DNA from: Roseateles sp. YR242
GTDB taxonomy: Bacteria; Pseudomonadota; Gammaproteobacteria; Burkholderiales; Burkholderiaceae_C
Length of the DNA: 46,809 bases
Assembly (NCBI RefSeq): GCF_900109745.1
Contig: NZ_FOAV01000023.1
Location: 1 to 46,809 of the forward strand
Reading direction: 5' to 3'
Under the pieces are notes generated by a model. The model saw nothing but the letters and a program-made list of their open reading frames with translations, was not told the origin of the DNA and did no database searches. Both the position numbers and the translations under genes were made by a program. Within the stretch, counting starts at the first letter, position 1. Each line of letters starts with the position of its first letter. Of this stretch, positions 37,885 through 46,809 are shown piece by piece.

Positions 37885-38363
37885 AACCACCCATCCTCAT
37901 TGTGGTGGCGCGCGGTGGATTGGTGTTTTTTGAGCAAAGCTCCGCCCAACCCTGGCTGCGCGCCATGATTTTTTCGATCTATTGATAGGACTGCGCTAGA
38001 CCCGCGCAGACTCACTGAAGCAGTAGCACCGACCTACTAGTGTGATGGTCCCCACCGCAGTTCAGTTGTCTCGTGCAACTTACATCTGCCTTGGCGCCAC
38101 ACGACAACGCACTGCCTTGGACCAGAAGTTTACGGACCCGACAGAGTTAGGGTTTCCCCCTTATGTGGGGAACCGAACATTTGCGCCAACTGCTGCACAG
38201 TTCGATGTTGCCGCCTGCAAACAGTGCGACAGTGACCGGGAGTAACGCCGGTGGACACAACAACAGCGGGCATAGCCAATGACATAGAAGAAGCGACGCT
38301 GTCTTTTTTCCGGGAATCCGGCGTTTCAACGTGCTTTGCAGCCTGCTCGCGGATAATGCGCGC
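37885..38363. other. Intergenic control region between cdiB and yhbY
   Basis: About 475 bp with no convincing gene, divergent between cdiB (leftward) and yhbY (rightward). It must hold the cdi promoter. An imperfect palindrome at 38151-38174, GGTT-T-CCCC ... GGGG-A-ACC, could be an operator. No strong -35/-10 pair is visible toward cdiB. Toward yhbY, GATAAT at 38352-38357 lies only 6 bp before the start codon. This gap is the right boundary of the cdi island. Confidence 0.5.
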
Positions 38364-38840
38364 ATGCCTGCTATTCAATTGACCCCTGCCCAGCGCAAGG
38401 ACAAACGTGCCGACGCCCATCACCTGGACCCCGTAGTGATGATTGGCGGTGACGGCCTCACCAAGGCGGTGACCAAGGAAGTCGACAACGCCCTGAAGGC
38501 TCACGGCCTGATCAAGGTGCGCGTGATGTCCGACGACCGCGAAGGCCGCGAGGCCATCCTCGCCACCTTGGCCGACGAACTCGACGCCGCCCCCATCCAG
38601 CACATCGGCAAGTTGCTGGTGCTGTGGCGCCCGGTGGTCGAGAAGGAAAAGGCCATCCACGAGGACGCCCGCCCGGCGCCCAAGATGGTCAAGATCGTGA
38701 AGTTTTCCAAGAGCGGGAACAACCGGCCTCAGATCAAGAAGGTGCAGGTGCTGGGCAACCAGCGTGTCACCCAGGGCGGTGAAATCAAGCGCGCCAAGAA
38801 GCCGCGCCAGACCAGCGTCAAGAAGGCCAGTTCCTCCTGA
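38364..38840 (+). CDS. yhbY: YhbY-family CRM-domain RNA-binding protein
   Basis: 158-residue protein with a CRM domain in the first ~100 residues: LTPAQRKDKRADAHHLDPVV, then MIGGDGLT (the GxxG-type loop) and IQHIGKLLVLWR. In E. coli YhbY binds pre-50S particles. The C-terminal 60 residues are Lys/Arg-rich and likely extend RNA contacts. The start at MPAIQL is chosen by family alignment; no Shine-Dalgarno precedes it, and a GATAAT hexamer ends 6 bp upstream, which suggests a leaderless mRNA. Confidence 0.92.
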   Translation: MPAIQLTPAQRKDKRADAHHLDPVVMIGGDGLTKAVTKEVDNALKAHGLIKVRVMSDDREGREAILATLADELDAAPIQHIGKLLVLWRPVVEKEKAIHEDARPAPKMVKIVKFSKSGNNRPQIKKVQVLGNQRVTQGGEIKRAKKPRQTSVKKASSS

Positions 38841-38890
38841 GCCCCTACGCTCCCCCTACGCCACTGCTCATGCGGTTAGCGAGAAATGAC

Positions 38891-38916
38891 AAAGGACGGC
38901 GCTGCCGTCCTTTTTT
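38891..38916 (+). terminator. Intrinsic terminator after yhbY
   Basis: AAAGGACGGC-GCT-GCCGTCCTTTTTT, a 9-pair GC-rich stem with six T residues. It lies 50 bp after yhbY and between convergent genes; three A residues on the other side mean it could also weakly end leftward transcription of the DUF4149 gene. Confidence 0.9.
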
Positions 38917-38963
38917 CATGCCTGCGATGCCTGCTCCCGCAGAACATCACCGGGTGTCAGTCT

Positions 38964-39410
38964 TCAAGCCTGCGGCACCGCCGACTTGGGCATCACGCGC
39001 CAGGCAAGCACCAGGACCGCCATCATCCGCAGCCCGAACAGCGCAAGCGACACCGCGTGCAGTTGCAGGAAGGTCCAGGACCCCTGCCCGTTGCGCGCAG
39101 CGGCCATCAGTGGCTGGAGGCCGTAGTAGCCGAGCACGGTCAGGAACAGCGCCAGCAACGGCAGCACCAGATTCCAGCCCATCACGGAGCCCGAAGTCTT
39201 CCCACCCTGCTGAAGCCGCCGCTCCATCATCACGAGCAGCAGCCCTGCCGCCAGGGCCACACGGGCGTCCATCTCGAACAGACGGCCGACATAAAGCCCG
39301 GCTTGTGCCCGCTCCAGCGCGGCAAACGCATTGGGCGCCGCCAACAGCGCCACCGTGAGCAGCTCACCTGCCCACAGCGCCGCCAGCAACGCTCTGACGC
39401 GGCTGAGCAT
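38964..39410 (-). CDS. DUF4149-family inner-membrane protein
   Basis: 148-residue protein with about four hydrophobic helices: near residues 5-27, 50-62, 75-95 and 115-137. The start LSRVRALLAALWAGELL, the ALERAQAG segment after helix 1 and the LGLRMM/AVLVLAWRV end are typical of DUF4149 proteins found beside greA and carB in Burkholderiales. Function unknown. The ATG at 39410 overlaps the greA stop by 1 nt (TGATG), so it is translated from the same mRNA as greA. Confidence 0.8.
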   Translation of the reverse strand: MLSRVRALLAALWAGELLTVALLAAPNAFAALERAQAGLYVGRLFEMDARVALAAGLLLVMMERRLQQGGKTSGSVMGWNLVLPLLALFLTVLGYYGLQPLMAAARNGQGSWTFLQLHAVSLALFGLRMMAVLVLAWRVMPKSAVPQA

Positions 39411-39886
39411 CAAAGATAGCGGACGTCTACGATTTCGTAGCGCTTGATGCCGCCGGGGGCCTGCACTTCAGCGACATCGCCGGCTTCCTTGCCGATCAGC
39501 GCGCGCGCGATCGGGGAGCTGATCGAGATCAGGCCCTGCTTCAGGTCCGCCTCGTCGTCACCCACGATCTGGTAGGTCACGGCGGAGCCGCTCTCTTCTT
39601 CCTCGAGGTCGACGGTGGTGCCAAACACCACGCGGCCGCCGGCATCCAGATCGGACGGGTCGATCACCTGGGCAGCCGCGAGCTTGCCTTCGATTTCCAG
39701 GATGCGGCCTTCGATGAAGCCCTGCTTGTCCTTGGCAGCTTCGTATTCGGCGTTTTCCGACAGGTCGCCCTGCGCACGGGCCTCGGAAATGGCGTTGATC
39801 ACGGCATGACGCTCGACCGTCTTGAGTCGATGCAGTTCTTCTTTGAGCTTTTCAGCGCCGCGCTTGGTCAGTGGGATCGTGGCCAT
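39410..39886 (-). CDS. greA: Transcript cleavage factor GreA
   Basis: 158-residue factor that stimulates cleavage of backtracked RNA by RNA polymerase. The N-terminal coiled coil begins [18 protein letters not shown] and holds the acidic tip [18 protein letters not shown] with the catalytic D/E pair. The C-terminal FKBP-like domain ends [16 protein letters not shown]. Length equals the E. coli protein. The start is at MATIP; seven upstream codons are ignored. Follows carB in the carAB-greA block. Confidence 0.97.
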   Translation of the reverse strand: MATIPLTKRGAEKLKEELHRLKTVERHAVINAISEARAQGDLSENAEYEAAKDKQGFIEGRILEIEGKLAAAQVIDPSDLDAGGRVVFGTTVDLEEEESGSAVTYQIVGDDEADLKQGLISISSPIARALIGKEAGDVAEVQAPGGIKRYEIVDVRYL

Positions 39887-39895
39887 GTGTAGAAC

Positions 39896-39952
39896 CTTGA
39901 AAAACAAAACAAACCGCCGCTGCCGCTCAGGGACGCTGAGCAGCGGCGGCGG
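39896..39952 (-). terminator. Hairpin terminator between carB and greA
   Basis: On the minus strand a long GC-rich stem (CCGCCGCTGC and CGCTCAG arms pairing with GCTGAGC and AGCGGCGGCGG, 39914-39952) is followed by the T-rich TTTGTTTTGTTTTT. It lies 15 bp after the carB stop and only about 10 bp before the greA start, so greA must be read through it or from a promoter inside carB. Confidence 0.75.
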
Positions 39953-39967
39953 AATGGATGGGCCAGT

Positions 39968-42900
39968 TTAATGCAGTTCGGCGTGCAGTTCCTGCAGCGA
40001 TTGCACCAGTAGACCGTCCTTGTGCTTCATGCCCTCCACGGCGGCTTCACAGCCGGCCATGGTGGTGTAGTAGGTCACGCGGTTAGCCAGCGCCGCCTGG
40101 CGGATATGGCGGCTGTCAGCGATGGCGGCGCGGGTCTCGTCCACCGTCGTGAACACGAGCTGGATGTCGCCACCCTTGATCATGTCCACGATGTGCGGGC
40201 GGCCGTCCTTGACCTTGTTGACCACACGCACCGGCACGCCGGCTTCGGCGATGGCCGCTGCCGTGCCTTTGGTGGCCACCACGCCAAAGCCCAGCGCCAC
40301 CAGGTCGCGCGCCAGAACGACTGCACGGTCCTTGTCGCCGTTCTTCACGGTGATCAGCACGTTGCCCTGGCGCGGCAGGCGCGAACCCGCGCCCAGCTGG
40401 CTCTTGAGCATGGCCTCACCAAAGGTGCGGCCCGCGCCCATCACCTCACCGGTAGAACGCATTTCCGGGCTGAGGATGGGGTCCACGCCGGGGAACTTGT
40501 TGAACGGGAAAACGGCTTCCTTCACCGAGAAATACGGCGGCTGGATTTCCACCGGCGGCTTGCCATGCGCGGCCTTCTGGTCCTGCAGCTTCACGCCGGC
40601 CATGCAGCGCGCAGCGATCTTGGCCAGCGGCTGGCTGGTGGCCTTGGAGACAAACGGCACGGTGCGCGAGGCACGCGGATTCACTTCCAGCACATAGACC
40701 GTGTTCTCGGCCAGGCCCTTGGTGACATCGCCCTGGATGGCAAACTGCACGTTCATCAGGCCCACCACCTTCAGCGCACGCGCCATGGCGGCCGTCTGGC
40801 GGCGCAGTTCTTCCTGCAGTTCCTGCGACAGCGTGTAGGGCGGCAGCGAGCAGGCCGAGTCGCCGGAGTGGATACCCGCAGCCTCGATGTGCTCCATGAT
40901 GCCGCCGATCATCACGCCTTCGCCGTCGCAGATGCAATCGACGTCCACCTCCACCGCGTCTTCCAGGAAGCGGTCCAGCAGCACCGGGGACTTCTCGGAG
41001 ACACGCACCGCTTCGCGCATGTAGCGCTCCAGGTCCTTGTCGCCGTGCACGATTTCCATCGCGCGGCCACCCAGCACATAGCTCGGGCGCACCACCAGCG
41101 GGTAGCCGATCTCGTTGGCCAGCGCCACCGCCTGCTCTTCATTGCGGGCCGTGCGGTTGGGCGGCTGCTTCAGCGCCAGCTTGTGCAGCAGTTGCTGGAA
41201 GCGCTCGCGGTCTTCCGCCATGTCGATGGAATCCGGCGTGGTGCCGATGATGGGCACGCCGTTGGCTTCCAGGTCCAGGGCCAGCTTCAGCGGGGTCTGG
41301 CCGCCGTACTGCACGATCACGCCGACCGGCTTCTCCTTGGCCACGATCTCGAGCACGTCCTCCAGGGTCACCGGCTCGAAATAGAGACGATCGGAGGTGT
41401 CGTAGTCGGTCGAGACCGTCTCGGGGTTGCAGTTGACCATGATGGTCTCGTAACCGTCTTCGCGCATGGCGAGGGCAGCGTGGACGCAGCAGTAATCAAA
41501 CTCGATGCCCTGGCCGATCCGGTTCGGGCCACCGCCCAGCACCATGATCTTCTTCTTGTCGGTCGGGTTGGCCTCGCACTCTTCGTCATAGGTGGAGTAC
41601 ATGTAGGCCGTCTGCGTGGCGAACTCGGCCGCGCAGGTGTCCACACGCTTGTAGACCGGACGCACGTTCAGCGCATGGCGGGTCTTGCGGACCTCATGCT
41701 GGTTGGTGCCCAGCAGCTTGGCCAGACGTTTGTCGGAGAAGCCCTTCTTCTTCAGCAGGCGCAGCTCGTCGGTGCTCAGCGCAGCCAGCGTGCGGCCCTT
41801 GAGGCTCAGCTCGATCTTCACCAGTTGCTCGATCTGGGCCAGGAACCACGGATCCACCGCGGTTTCCTCATAGACCTCGTCCAGCGTCATGCCCACACGG
41901 AAGGCATCGCCCAGGAAGAGGATGCGTTCCGGGCCGGGCTCGCCGATCTCCTGGATGATCTCTTCACGGTCGCTGCTGCGCTCGGTGAGCCCGTCGATAC
42001 CCGTCTCCAGGCCACGCAGGGCCTTCTGGAAGGATTCCTGGAAGCTGCGGCCCATGGCCATCACTTCGCCCACCGACTTCATCTGGGTGGTCAGGCGCGA
42101 GTCGGCCATCGGGAACTTCTCGAAGGCAAAACGCGGGATCTTGGTGACGACGTAGTCGATGCTGGGCTCGAACGACGCGGGGGTGATGCCGCCCGTGATG
42201 TCGTTGCGCAGCTCGTCCAGCGTGTAGCCCACGGCCAGCTTGGCAGCGATCTTGGCGATCGGGAAGCCGGTGGCCTTGGAAGCCAGCGCCGAGGAGCGCG
42301 ACACGCGCGGGTTCATCTCGATGACCACCATGCGGCCGTCGACCGGGTTGATGGAGAACTGGACGTTGGAACCGCCCGTGTCCACGCCGATTTCGCGCAG
42401 GATGGCGATGGAGGCGTTGCGCAGGAGCTGGTATTCCTTGTCCGTCAGCGTCTGGGCCGGGGCCACGGTGATGGAGTCACCGGTGTGCACCCCCATCGGG
42501 TCCAGGTTCTCGATCGAGCAGACGATGATGCAGTTGTCCGCCTTGTCGCGGACCACTTCCATCTCATACTCTTTCCAGCCGATCAGCGATTCTTCGATCA
42601 GCAGCTCGTTGGTCGGGGACAGGTCCAGGCCACGCTTGCAGATCTCTTCGAATTCTTCGGGGTTGTAGGCGATGCCCCCACCGGTGCCACCCAGCGTGAA
42701 GCTGGGGCGGATGACCATGGGGAACCCGCTGCCGCCGATCTCGCCCAGGATGCGCTTTTGCACGCTCCAGGCCTCTTCCAGCGAATGCGCAATGCCGGAG
42801 CGGGCCGAACCGAGCCCGATCTTGGTCATCGCGTCCTTGAACTTCAGGCGGTCTTCGGCCTTCTCGATGGCGTGCTCATTGGCACCGATCATCTCGACCT

Positions 42901-43234
42901 TGTACTTCTCCAGCACGCCATGCTTGTGCAGGTCCAGCGCGCAGTTCAGCGCGGTCTGGCCGCCCATGGTGGGCAGCACGGCGTCAGGCCGCTCCTTCGC
43001 GATGATCTTCTCGACCACCTGCCAGGTGATGGGCTCGATGTAGGTGACGTCCGCCGTGTCGGGGTCCGTCATGATGGTCGCCGGGTTGCTGTTGACCAGG
43101 ATGACCTTGTAACCCTCTTCGCGCAGGGCCTTGCAGGCCTGGGCGCCGGAGTAGTCGAATTCGCAGGCCTGGCCGATGATGATCGGGCCCGCGCCGATGA
43201 TCAGGATGCTTTTAATGTCAGAACGTTTTGGCAT
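39968..43234 (-). CDS. carB: Carbamoyl-phosphate synthase large subunit
   Basis: 1088-residue enzyme making carbamoyl phosphate from bicarbonate, ATP and ammonia delivered by CarA, for arginine and pyrimidine synthesis. Two ATP-grasp halves are evident: [18 protein letters not shown] and the second-half [17 protein letters not shown], each followed by [16 protein letters not shown] or [16 protein letters not shown]. The C-terminal MGS-like allosteric domain (about 950-1088, [15 protein letters not shown]) binds effectors such as UMP and ornithine in E. coli. GGAG lies 7 bp before the ATG. carA precedes it by 12 bp. Confidence 0.98.
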   Translation of the reverse strand: MPKRSDIKSILIIGAGPIIIGQACEFDYSGAQACKALREEGYKVILVNSNPATIMTDPDTADVTYIEPITWQVVEKIIAKERPDAVLPTMGGQTALNCALDLHKHGVLEKYKVEMIGANEHAIEKAEDRLKFKDAMTKIGLGSARSGIAHSLEEAWSVQKRILGEIGGSGFPMVIRPSFTLGGTGGGIAYNPEEFEEICKRGLDLSPTNELLIEESLIGWKEYEMEVVRDKADNCIIVCSIENLDPMGVHTGDSITVAPAQTLTDKEYQLLRNASIAILREIGVDTGGSNVQFSINPVDGRMVVIEMNPRVSRSSALASKATGFPIAKIAAKLAVGYTLDELRNDITGGITPASFEPSIDYVVTKIPRFAFEKFPMADSRLTTQMKSVGEVMAMGRSFQESFQKALRGLETGIDGLTERSSDREEIIQEIGEPGPERILFLGDAFRVGMTLDEVYEETAVDPWFLAQIEQLVKIELSLKGRTLAALSTDELRLLKKKGFSDKRLAKLLGTNQHEVRKTRHALNVRPVYKRVDTCAAEFATQTAYMYSTYDEECEANPTDKKKIMVLGGGPNRIGQGIEFDYCCVHAALAMREDGYETIMVNCNPETVSTDYDTSDRLYFEPVTLEDVLEIVAKEKPVGVIVQYGGQTPLKLALDLEANGVPIIGTTPDSIDMAEDRERFQQLLHKLALKQPPNRTARNEEQAVALANEIGYPLVVRPSYVLGGRAMEIVHGDKDLERYMREAVRVSEKSPVLLDRFLEDAVEVDVDCICDGEGVMIGGIMEHIEAAGIHSGDSACSLPPYTLSQELQEELRRQTAAMARALKVVGLMNVQFAIQGDVTKGLAENTVYVLEVNPRASRTVPFVSKATSQPLAKIAARCMAGVKLQDQKAAHGKPPVEIQPPYFSVKEAVFPFNKFPGVDPILSPEMRSTGEVMGAGRTFGEAMLKSQLGAGSRLPRQGNVLITVKNGDKDRAVVLARDLVALGFGVVATKGTAAAIAEAGVPVRVVNKVKDGRPHIVDMIKGGDIQLVFTTVDETRAAIADSRHIRQAALANRVTYYTTMAGCEAAVEGMKHKDGLLVQSLQELHAELH

Positions 43235-43246
43235 TGCGGGTCTCCA

Positions 43247-44407
43247 TCAGGCCTTGGACATCAGACCGATGAAGCGGTCAAACAGATAGGAAATGTCATG
43301 CGGGCCGGGGCTCGCTTCCGGGTGGCCCTGGAAGCAGAACGCCGGCTTGTCGGTACGGGCCAGACCCTGCAGCGTGCCGTCGAACAGGCTGACATGGGTG
43401 GGGCGCAGGTTGGCGGGCAGCGTGTCGGCATCCACCGCGAAACCGTGGTTCTGGCTGGTGATGCTGACGCGGCCGTTGTCCAGGTCCTTGACCGGGTGGT
43501 TGGCACCGTGATGGCCGAACTTCATCTTGAAGGTCTTCGCACCCGAGGCCAGGGCCATGATCTGGTGACCCAGGCAGATACCGAAGGTGGGGATGCCGGC
43601 CTCGATCAGTTGCGCGGTGGCCTTGATGGCGTAGTCGCAAGGCTCCGGATCACCCGGGCCGTTGGACAGGAACACACCATCGGGTTCCAGATCGAACACT
43701 TCGGAGGCCGGGGTCTGGGCCGGCACGATGGTGATGCGGCAGCCGCGCGAGGCCAGCATGCGCAGGATGTTGCTCTTGACGCCGAAGTCGTAGGCGACCA
43801 CGTGGAAGCGCGGGGCGGTCTGGTCGCCGTAGCCCTTGCCCAGGGTCCATTCGGTCTGCGTCCAGGTTTCACGCTCGGTGCGGCTGACGACCTTGGCAAG
43901 GTCCAGACCGGCCATGCTAGGCGCGCCCTGGGCCAGCTGGATGGCCTCCTGGATGAGCGCGTCGGTGATCTGCTCACCAGCCTTCAGGGCCATGATGCAA
44001 CCGTTCTGCGCGCCCTTTTCACGCAGCACGCGGGTGAGGCGGCGGGTGTCGATGTCAGCGATGGCGACGGTGCCTTCGTCCTGCAAGTATTGGCGCAGGG
44101 TGCGCGACTTGCGGAAGTTGGAGTCGAGGACCGGAGCCTCCTTGATGATCAAGCCTGCGGCATGGATCTTCGTCGCCTCGACGTCCTCATCGTTGATACC
44201 GTAGTTGCCGATGTGCGGATACGTCAGGGTGACGATCTGGCGGCAGTAGCTGGGATCGGTGAGGATTTCTTGGTAGCCGGTGAGCGAGGTGTTGAACACC
44301 ACTTCACCGACGGTCCGGCCGGCGGCGCCGAGCGCGGAACCCTTGAAGACCGTGCCGTCTGCCAGGGCGAGGATCGCTGGGGGGGAGGAAAGCAGATCGG
44401 GCAGCAC
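43247..44407 (-). CDS. carA: Carbamoyl-phosphate synthase small subunit
   Basis: 386-residue glutaminase subunit that hydrolyses glutamine and channels ammonia to CarB. The N-terminal domain shows [15 protein letters not shown] and [16 protein letters not shown]. The class I amidotransferase domain has the nucleophile C278 in FGICLGHQ and the downstream [10 protein letters not shown] with the catalytic His and Glu. The start is GTG at 44407 with GGAG six bases upstream. First gene of carAB; its promoter appears about 280 bp upstream. Confidence 0.97.
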   Translation of the reverse strand: MLPDLLSSPPAILALADGTVFKGSALGAAGRTVGEVVFNTSLTGYQEILTDPSYCRQIVTLTYPHIGNYGINDEDVEATKIHAAGLIIKEAPVLDSNFRKSRTLRQYLQDEGTVAIADIDTRRLTRVLREKGAQNGCIMALKAGEQITDALIQEAIQLAQGAPSMAGLDLAKVVSRTERETWTQTEWTLGKGYGDQTAPRFHVVAYDFGVKSNILRMLASRGCRITIVPAQTPASEVFDLEPDGVFLSNGPGDPEPCDYAIKATAQLIEAGIPTFGICLGHQIMALASGAKTFKMKFGHHGANHPVKDLDNGRVSITSQNHGFAVDADTLPANLRPTHVSLFDGTLQGLARTDKPAFCFQGHPEASPGPHDISYLFDRFIGLMSKA

Positions 44408-44692
44408 GGGTAACTCCGTTGTTGTGCGCGCGCCCAGCTCTGCTTCAGGGCCCAGGTGGCGGTACCAGGTCTGCCGTGGACCTTTCCGTTGCGGGCGCCT
44501 GTCCTGGGCGCCGGGGCTGAGCAGCGCACACCGGGGTGGGCGGGTGGACTCAACGCGGGCGACGGGGACCGGAACGAACGGGAACGACAGGGAAGCTCTG
44601 GTACTGCTCAGGGGCCACTCAGTGAAGAGTGATTCCTTGCGGGGGTGAAGTGTGCGAGGCGCGGTAGGTTGCGGGTAAACCTGCTGAGTATA
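44408..44692 (-). promoter_or_regulatory. Long carA leader with a distal -10 box
   Basis: The only good -10 hexamer toward carA is TATACT at 44687-44692 (minus strand), with no strong -35. It would give a leader of about 270 nt, pyrimidine-rich in the middle (repeated CGTTCC/GTCCCC segments) and containing GC-rich inverted segments. Control of carAB by pyrimidines or arginine through this leader is possible but no known motif is recognised. The remaining 145 bp to the next gene show nothing clear. Confidence 0.4.
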
Positions 44693-44837
44693 GCCTGCCA
44701 GGGTATCTACCGAGAAGCTTTGCGCAAACGGTCATTCGTATGACGTCACGTTGTGCTTGCTTCTGCGTGAAGCCGGAGGCTCCGTGAAACCTTCGGGAGG
44801 CCGCTCCACGCCATGCCCCTCTCGCCCCGCGAGATGC

Positions 44838-45239
44838 TCAACCCAGCGCGGCGATACCGGCCTTGGCCACCTGCGCGTCTTCGTTGGACTTGACGCCGCT
44901 GACACCCACCGCACCCACGCAGTGACCCTCCACGACGATGGGCACACCACCTTCGAGCAGGCCTTCCAGCGGCACGCTGAGGAAGGCCGCACGGCCGTTG
45001 TTGACGATGTCTTCGTAAATCTTGGATTCGCGGCGACCCATGGCGGCGACCTTGGCCTTGGCAGGCGCGATGACGGCCGAGTTGGCGGCGGCGCCATCAT
45101 GACGCTGCAGCCACAGCAGGTGCCCACCATCATCCACGATGGCAATGGTCACCGCCCACTGGTGCTTGACAGCCTCGGCCTCGGCGGCGGTGGCGATGCG
45201 CTTGATGTCTTCCAGACTCAGGTAGGGCTTCTGCTTCAT
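44838..45239 (-). CDS. GlcG/HbpS-family (DUF336) protein
   Basis: 133-residue single-domain protein. Family signatures are the VTIAIVDDGGHLLWLQR strand-turn, then APAKAKVAAMGRRES, the PLEGLLEGGVPIVVEGHCVGAVGVSG block and the closing ED.QVAKAGIAAL. Relatives include HbpS, a haem-binding protein, and GlcG of the glycolate locus; the exact role is unknown. There is no signal peptide, so it is probably cytoplasmic. It is divergent from the membrane protein gene at 45336, with 96 bp between. Confidence 0.85.
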   Translation of the reverse strand: MKQKPYLSLEDIKRIATAAEAEAVKHQWAVTIAIVDDGGHLLWLQRHDGAAANSAVIAPAKAKVAAMGRRESKIYEDIVNNGRAAFLSVPLEGLLEGGVPIVVEGHCVGAVGVSGVKSNEDAQVAKAGIAALG

Positions 45240-45335
45240 AGTGCTACGGTTGAAATCAAAGGGGAAGCCTCCACTTTAGCCAAGGTGGGCCCGTCCACCT
45301 AGAATGAGGACGGTTTCTTTTTGATGGAGGTTCGC

Positions 45336-46064
45336 ATGAACAACCAAGGCCTGAACAACCAAAACCTGCAGAATTCGTCGGGACCACTCGGTGGCTTCGG
45401 CGGTTTCGGCGCTTCGCTGGCGGCTGAGCGCCAACGCGTGCTGCGCAACACCTACTGGCTGCTGGCCGCCTCGCTGGTCCCCACGGTGCTGGGCGCGTGG
45501 CTGGGCGTGCAGCTGCGCCTGTTCCAGGGCATGTCCAACGGCTTGTCCACCCTGGTGTTCTTCATCGGCGCCATCGGTCTGATGTTCCTGGTGGAAAAGA
45601 ACAAGAACTCCGGCAAGGGCGTCGCCCTCCTGCTGGGCTTCACCTTCTTCATGGGGCTGATGCTGTCCCGGCTGGTCGCCGCCATCCTGGGCTTCAGCAA
45701 TGGCGCCACGCTGATCATGACGGCCTTCGGCGGCACGGCCGCCATCTTCCTGTGCATGGCCACCCTGGCCACGGTCATCAAGCGCGACCTGTCTGCCCTG
45801 GCCAAGTTCCTGTTCGTCGGCGCGCTCATCGTGATGATCGCCGGCATCGCCAACATCTTCCTGCAGTCGTCCGCCCTGATGCTGACCTTGCTGGTCGCCG
45901 TGCTGGGCATCTTCTCGGCCTTCATGCTGGTGGACATCAAGCGCGTGATCGATGGCGGTGAGACCAACTACATCAGCGCCACGCTGGCCATCTACCTGGA
46001 TCTCTACAACGTGTTCCAGGCCCTGCTGTCCCTGCTGGGCATCTTCGGCGGCGACCGCCGGTAA
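45336..46064 (+). CDS. Bax inhibitor-1/YccA-family inner-membrane protein
   Basis: 242-residue protein with seven hydrophobic helices after a Gln/Asn/Gly-rich cytoplasmic N-terminus. Typical family segments are LRNTYWLLAASLVPTVLGA at helix 1, LLGFTFFMGLMLSRLVA, and the last helix region AIYLDLYNVFQALLSLLGI. E. coli YccA is a substrate and modulator of FtsH; ftsH is elsewhere in this window, but no functional link is shown. GGAGG lies 7 bp before the chosen ATG, which excludes a start five codons earlier. TAGAAT at 45300 is a possible -10. A terminator follows. Confidence 0.92.
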   Translation: MNNQGLNNQNLQNSSGPLGGFGGFGASLAAERQRVLRNTYWLLAASLVPTVLGAWLGVQLRLFQGMSNGLSTLVFFIGAIGLMFLVEKNKNSGKGVALLLGFTFFMGLMLSRLVAAILGFSNGATLIMTAFGGTAAIFLCMATLATVIKRDLSALAKFLFVGALIVMIAGIANIFLQSSALMLTLLVAVLGIFSAFMLVDIKRVIDGGETNYISATLAIYLDLYNVFQALLSLLGIFGGDRR

Positions 46065-46088
46065 AACCAGGCCACGCCGCACCATAGC

Positions 46089-46112
46089 AATAGGGCCCGT
46101 CAGGGCCCTATT
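46089..46112 (+). terminator. Intrinsic terminator after the YccA-like gene
   Basis: AATAGGGCCC pairs with GGGCCCTATT around GTCA, followed by TCATTTCA. It starts 25 bp after the stop codon. Confidence 0.75.
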
Positions 46113-46205
46113 TCATTTCAGCCGGCATTATCTAGCTGATGCACAAGGATTGCCAAAACTCCTTATGAATCAATGTCTTAGAAGCCATTTCACTCGCTAG
46201 GCTGA

Positions 46206-46236
46206 GCCCAGCGTTGCATGCAACGCCGGGCCTTTC
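46206..46236 (+). terminator. Second terminator-like hairpin
   Basis: GCCC-A-GCGTTGC-AT-GCAACGC-C-GGGC is a long, symmetric stem followed by CTTTCT on the plus strand. It lies about 100 bp beyond the previous terminator with no gene between, so it either backs that up or ends an unseen short transcript. Confidence 0.5.
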
Positions 46237-46316
46237 TATCGACGGACGCGGGCCCACGTCAGCACGTCACCCGTGCGATTCCTGCGCTCTTCACGATCAC
46301 GAAGATGGGCTGGTGT

Positions 46317-46481
46317 CTACACGGTGCCGAACAGACCGAACGGCCGAACGGCGTCAGCCTCCTCCATGTAATCGTTGAGAAGTCGAAGGGCCTGGCGACC
46401 ATTGATAACTTGCTTTTTCGCCAAGGCCACTAAAAGCCGCTCGGTGGCGTCGAGCTTCACGTCATCCCCTGCAGCTTGAGT
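46317..46481 (-). pseudogene. C-terminal remnant of an unrecognised gene cut by IS66
   Basis: A minus-strand frame enters from the IS66 end and runs 54 codons to TAG: DDVKLDATERLLVALAKK, then GRQALRLLNDYMEEAD and a PFGLFGTV end. It is helical and charged and looks like coding sequence. Starting inside it, GTG at 46460 would give 47 residues. I do not recognise the family. Its 5' end appears removed by the mobile element. Confidence 0.45.
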
Positions 46482-46809
46482 GTAAGCGGTCAATGAACTG
46501 CGCCCTTGGCGCCAACGAGTTGTCGGGGTAGAAGCGATTCAGGCCGCGAGGTCGATGCGCCAGGGCAGCAATGCGGCGTAGTCGTCCGCCGTCTGGGCCT
46601 TGGGCAGCGCAACGAACAGTGCGCGCAGGTAGCGGTAGCCGTCGATGCCGTTGACCTGGCAGGTTTGCAGCAGCGAGTACAGGTTTGCGCTGGCATTGGC
46701 CCCGGCCACGGTGTCGGCGAACAGCCAGTTGCGTCGGCCGACGCAGAACGGCCGGATCGCGTTCTCCTGGACGTTGTTGTCGATGCTGTAGCGGCCGTCC
46801 TCAACGTAG
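46482..46809 (-). mobile_element. IS66-family element, one end (runs off the window)
   Basis: The terminus GTAAGCG at 46482 matches the usual start of IS66-family inverted repeats. About 57 bp inside it the transposase C-terminus is encoded on the minus strand. The other end and any 8-bp target duplication lie outside the window, so completeness cannot be judged. Confidence 0.75.
46539..46808 (-). CDS. tnpC: IS66-family transposase (TnpC), C-terminal 89 residues
   Basis: Partial gene truncated by the window edge. The visible part reads YVEDGRYSIDNNVQENAIRP, with the last catalytic Glu of the DDE triad in VQENAIRP, followed by FCVGRRNWLFADT, the ANLYSLLQTCQVNGID segment and a YAALLPW ending. 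These are diagnostic for IS66 transposases. The accessory genes tnpA and tnpB would lie beyond the window. Confidence 0.88.
   Translation of the reverse strand, partial: YVEDGRYSIDNNVQENAIRPFCVGRRNWLFADTVAGANASANLYSLLQTCQVNGIDGYRYLRALFVALPKAQTADDYAALLPWRIDLAA

Noticed and set aside
40022-44413. A 1463-codon plus-strand open frame
   Set aside because: It is antisense to carB and carA, which are certain. Its composition (His/Arg/Gly/Gln-rich) is typical of a mirror frame in high-GC DNA.
46490-46804. A 104-codon Thr/Arg/Ser-rich minus-strand frame
   Set aside because: It is out of frame with the IS66 transposase C-terminus, which is the recognisable product of this segment.

Overview
The window looks like chromosome of a high-GC betaproteobacterium of the order Burkholderiales. 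This rests on protein resemblance and on gene blocks typical of that group (trxA-rho-rpmE2, pstSCAB-phoU-phoB-phoR beside glmM-folP-ftsH-rlmE, and yhbY facing greA-carB-carA). Genus cannot be fixed from this stretch. The closest feel is the Roseateles/Mitsuaria/Rubrivivax neighbourhood, which is inference.

Layout. 1-6.7 kb: tRNA-Pro(UGG), then an AddAB-type helicase-nuclease pair on the minus strand. 6.9-9.5 kb: trxA, rho and rpmE2 on the plus strand, with terminators after rho and rpmE2. 9.7-11.3 kb: a large membrane protein resembling GT-C glycosyltransferases. 11.4-18.2 kb: the complete phosphate regulon operon, transcribed leftward from pstS to phoR. The pstS-glmM gap carries two Pho-box-like arrays, one per strand; the plus-strand array is followed by about 150 bp ending in a strong plus-oriented intrinsic terminator, a candidate PhoB-activated small RNA. 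18.6-23.9 kb: glmM, folP, ftsH and rlmE, with a sigma-32-like promoter before ftsH.

24.0-37.9 kb is an accessory island inserted between rlmE and yhbY, all read leftward: cdiB (outer-membrane transporter), cdiC (HlyC-like lysine acyltransferase), a 3142-residue cdiA with two-partner secretion architecture, then a lipoprotein gene translationally coupled to cdiA. Two decayed copies of the lipoprotein gene follow: a 40-codon stub and a longer copy split by a 151-bp MITE-like element with a 4-bp TTAG duplication. The CdiA tip has no VENN motif. It carries a GHSRG nucleophile elbow with a plausibly placed Asp and His, suggesting an alpha/beta-hydrolase (lipase-like) effector. A lipoprotein as partner fits immunity in the envelope. 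This is the most interesting system in the window.

38.4-46.1 kb: yhbY, a DUF4149 membrane protein, greA, carB, carA with a long leader, a GlcG/HbpS-family protein and a Bax inhibitor-1-family membrane protein. The right edge enters an IS66-family element (transposase C-terminus only) that cuts off an unrecognised gene remnant.
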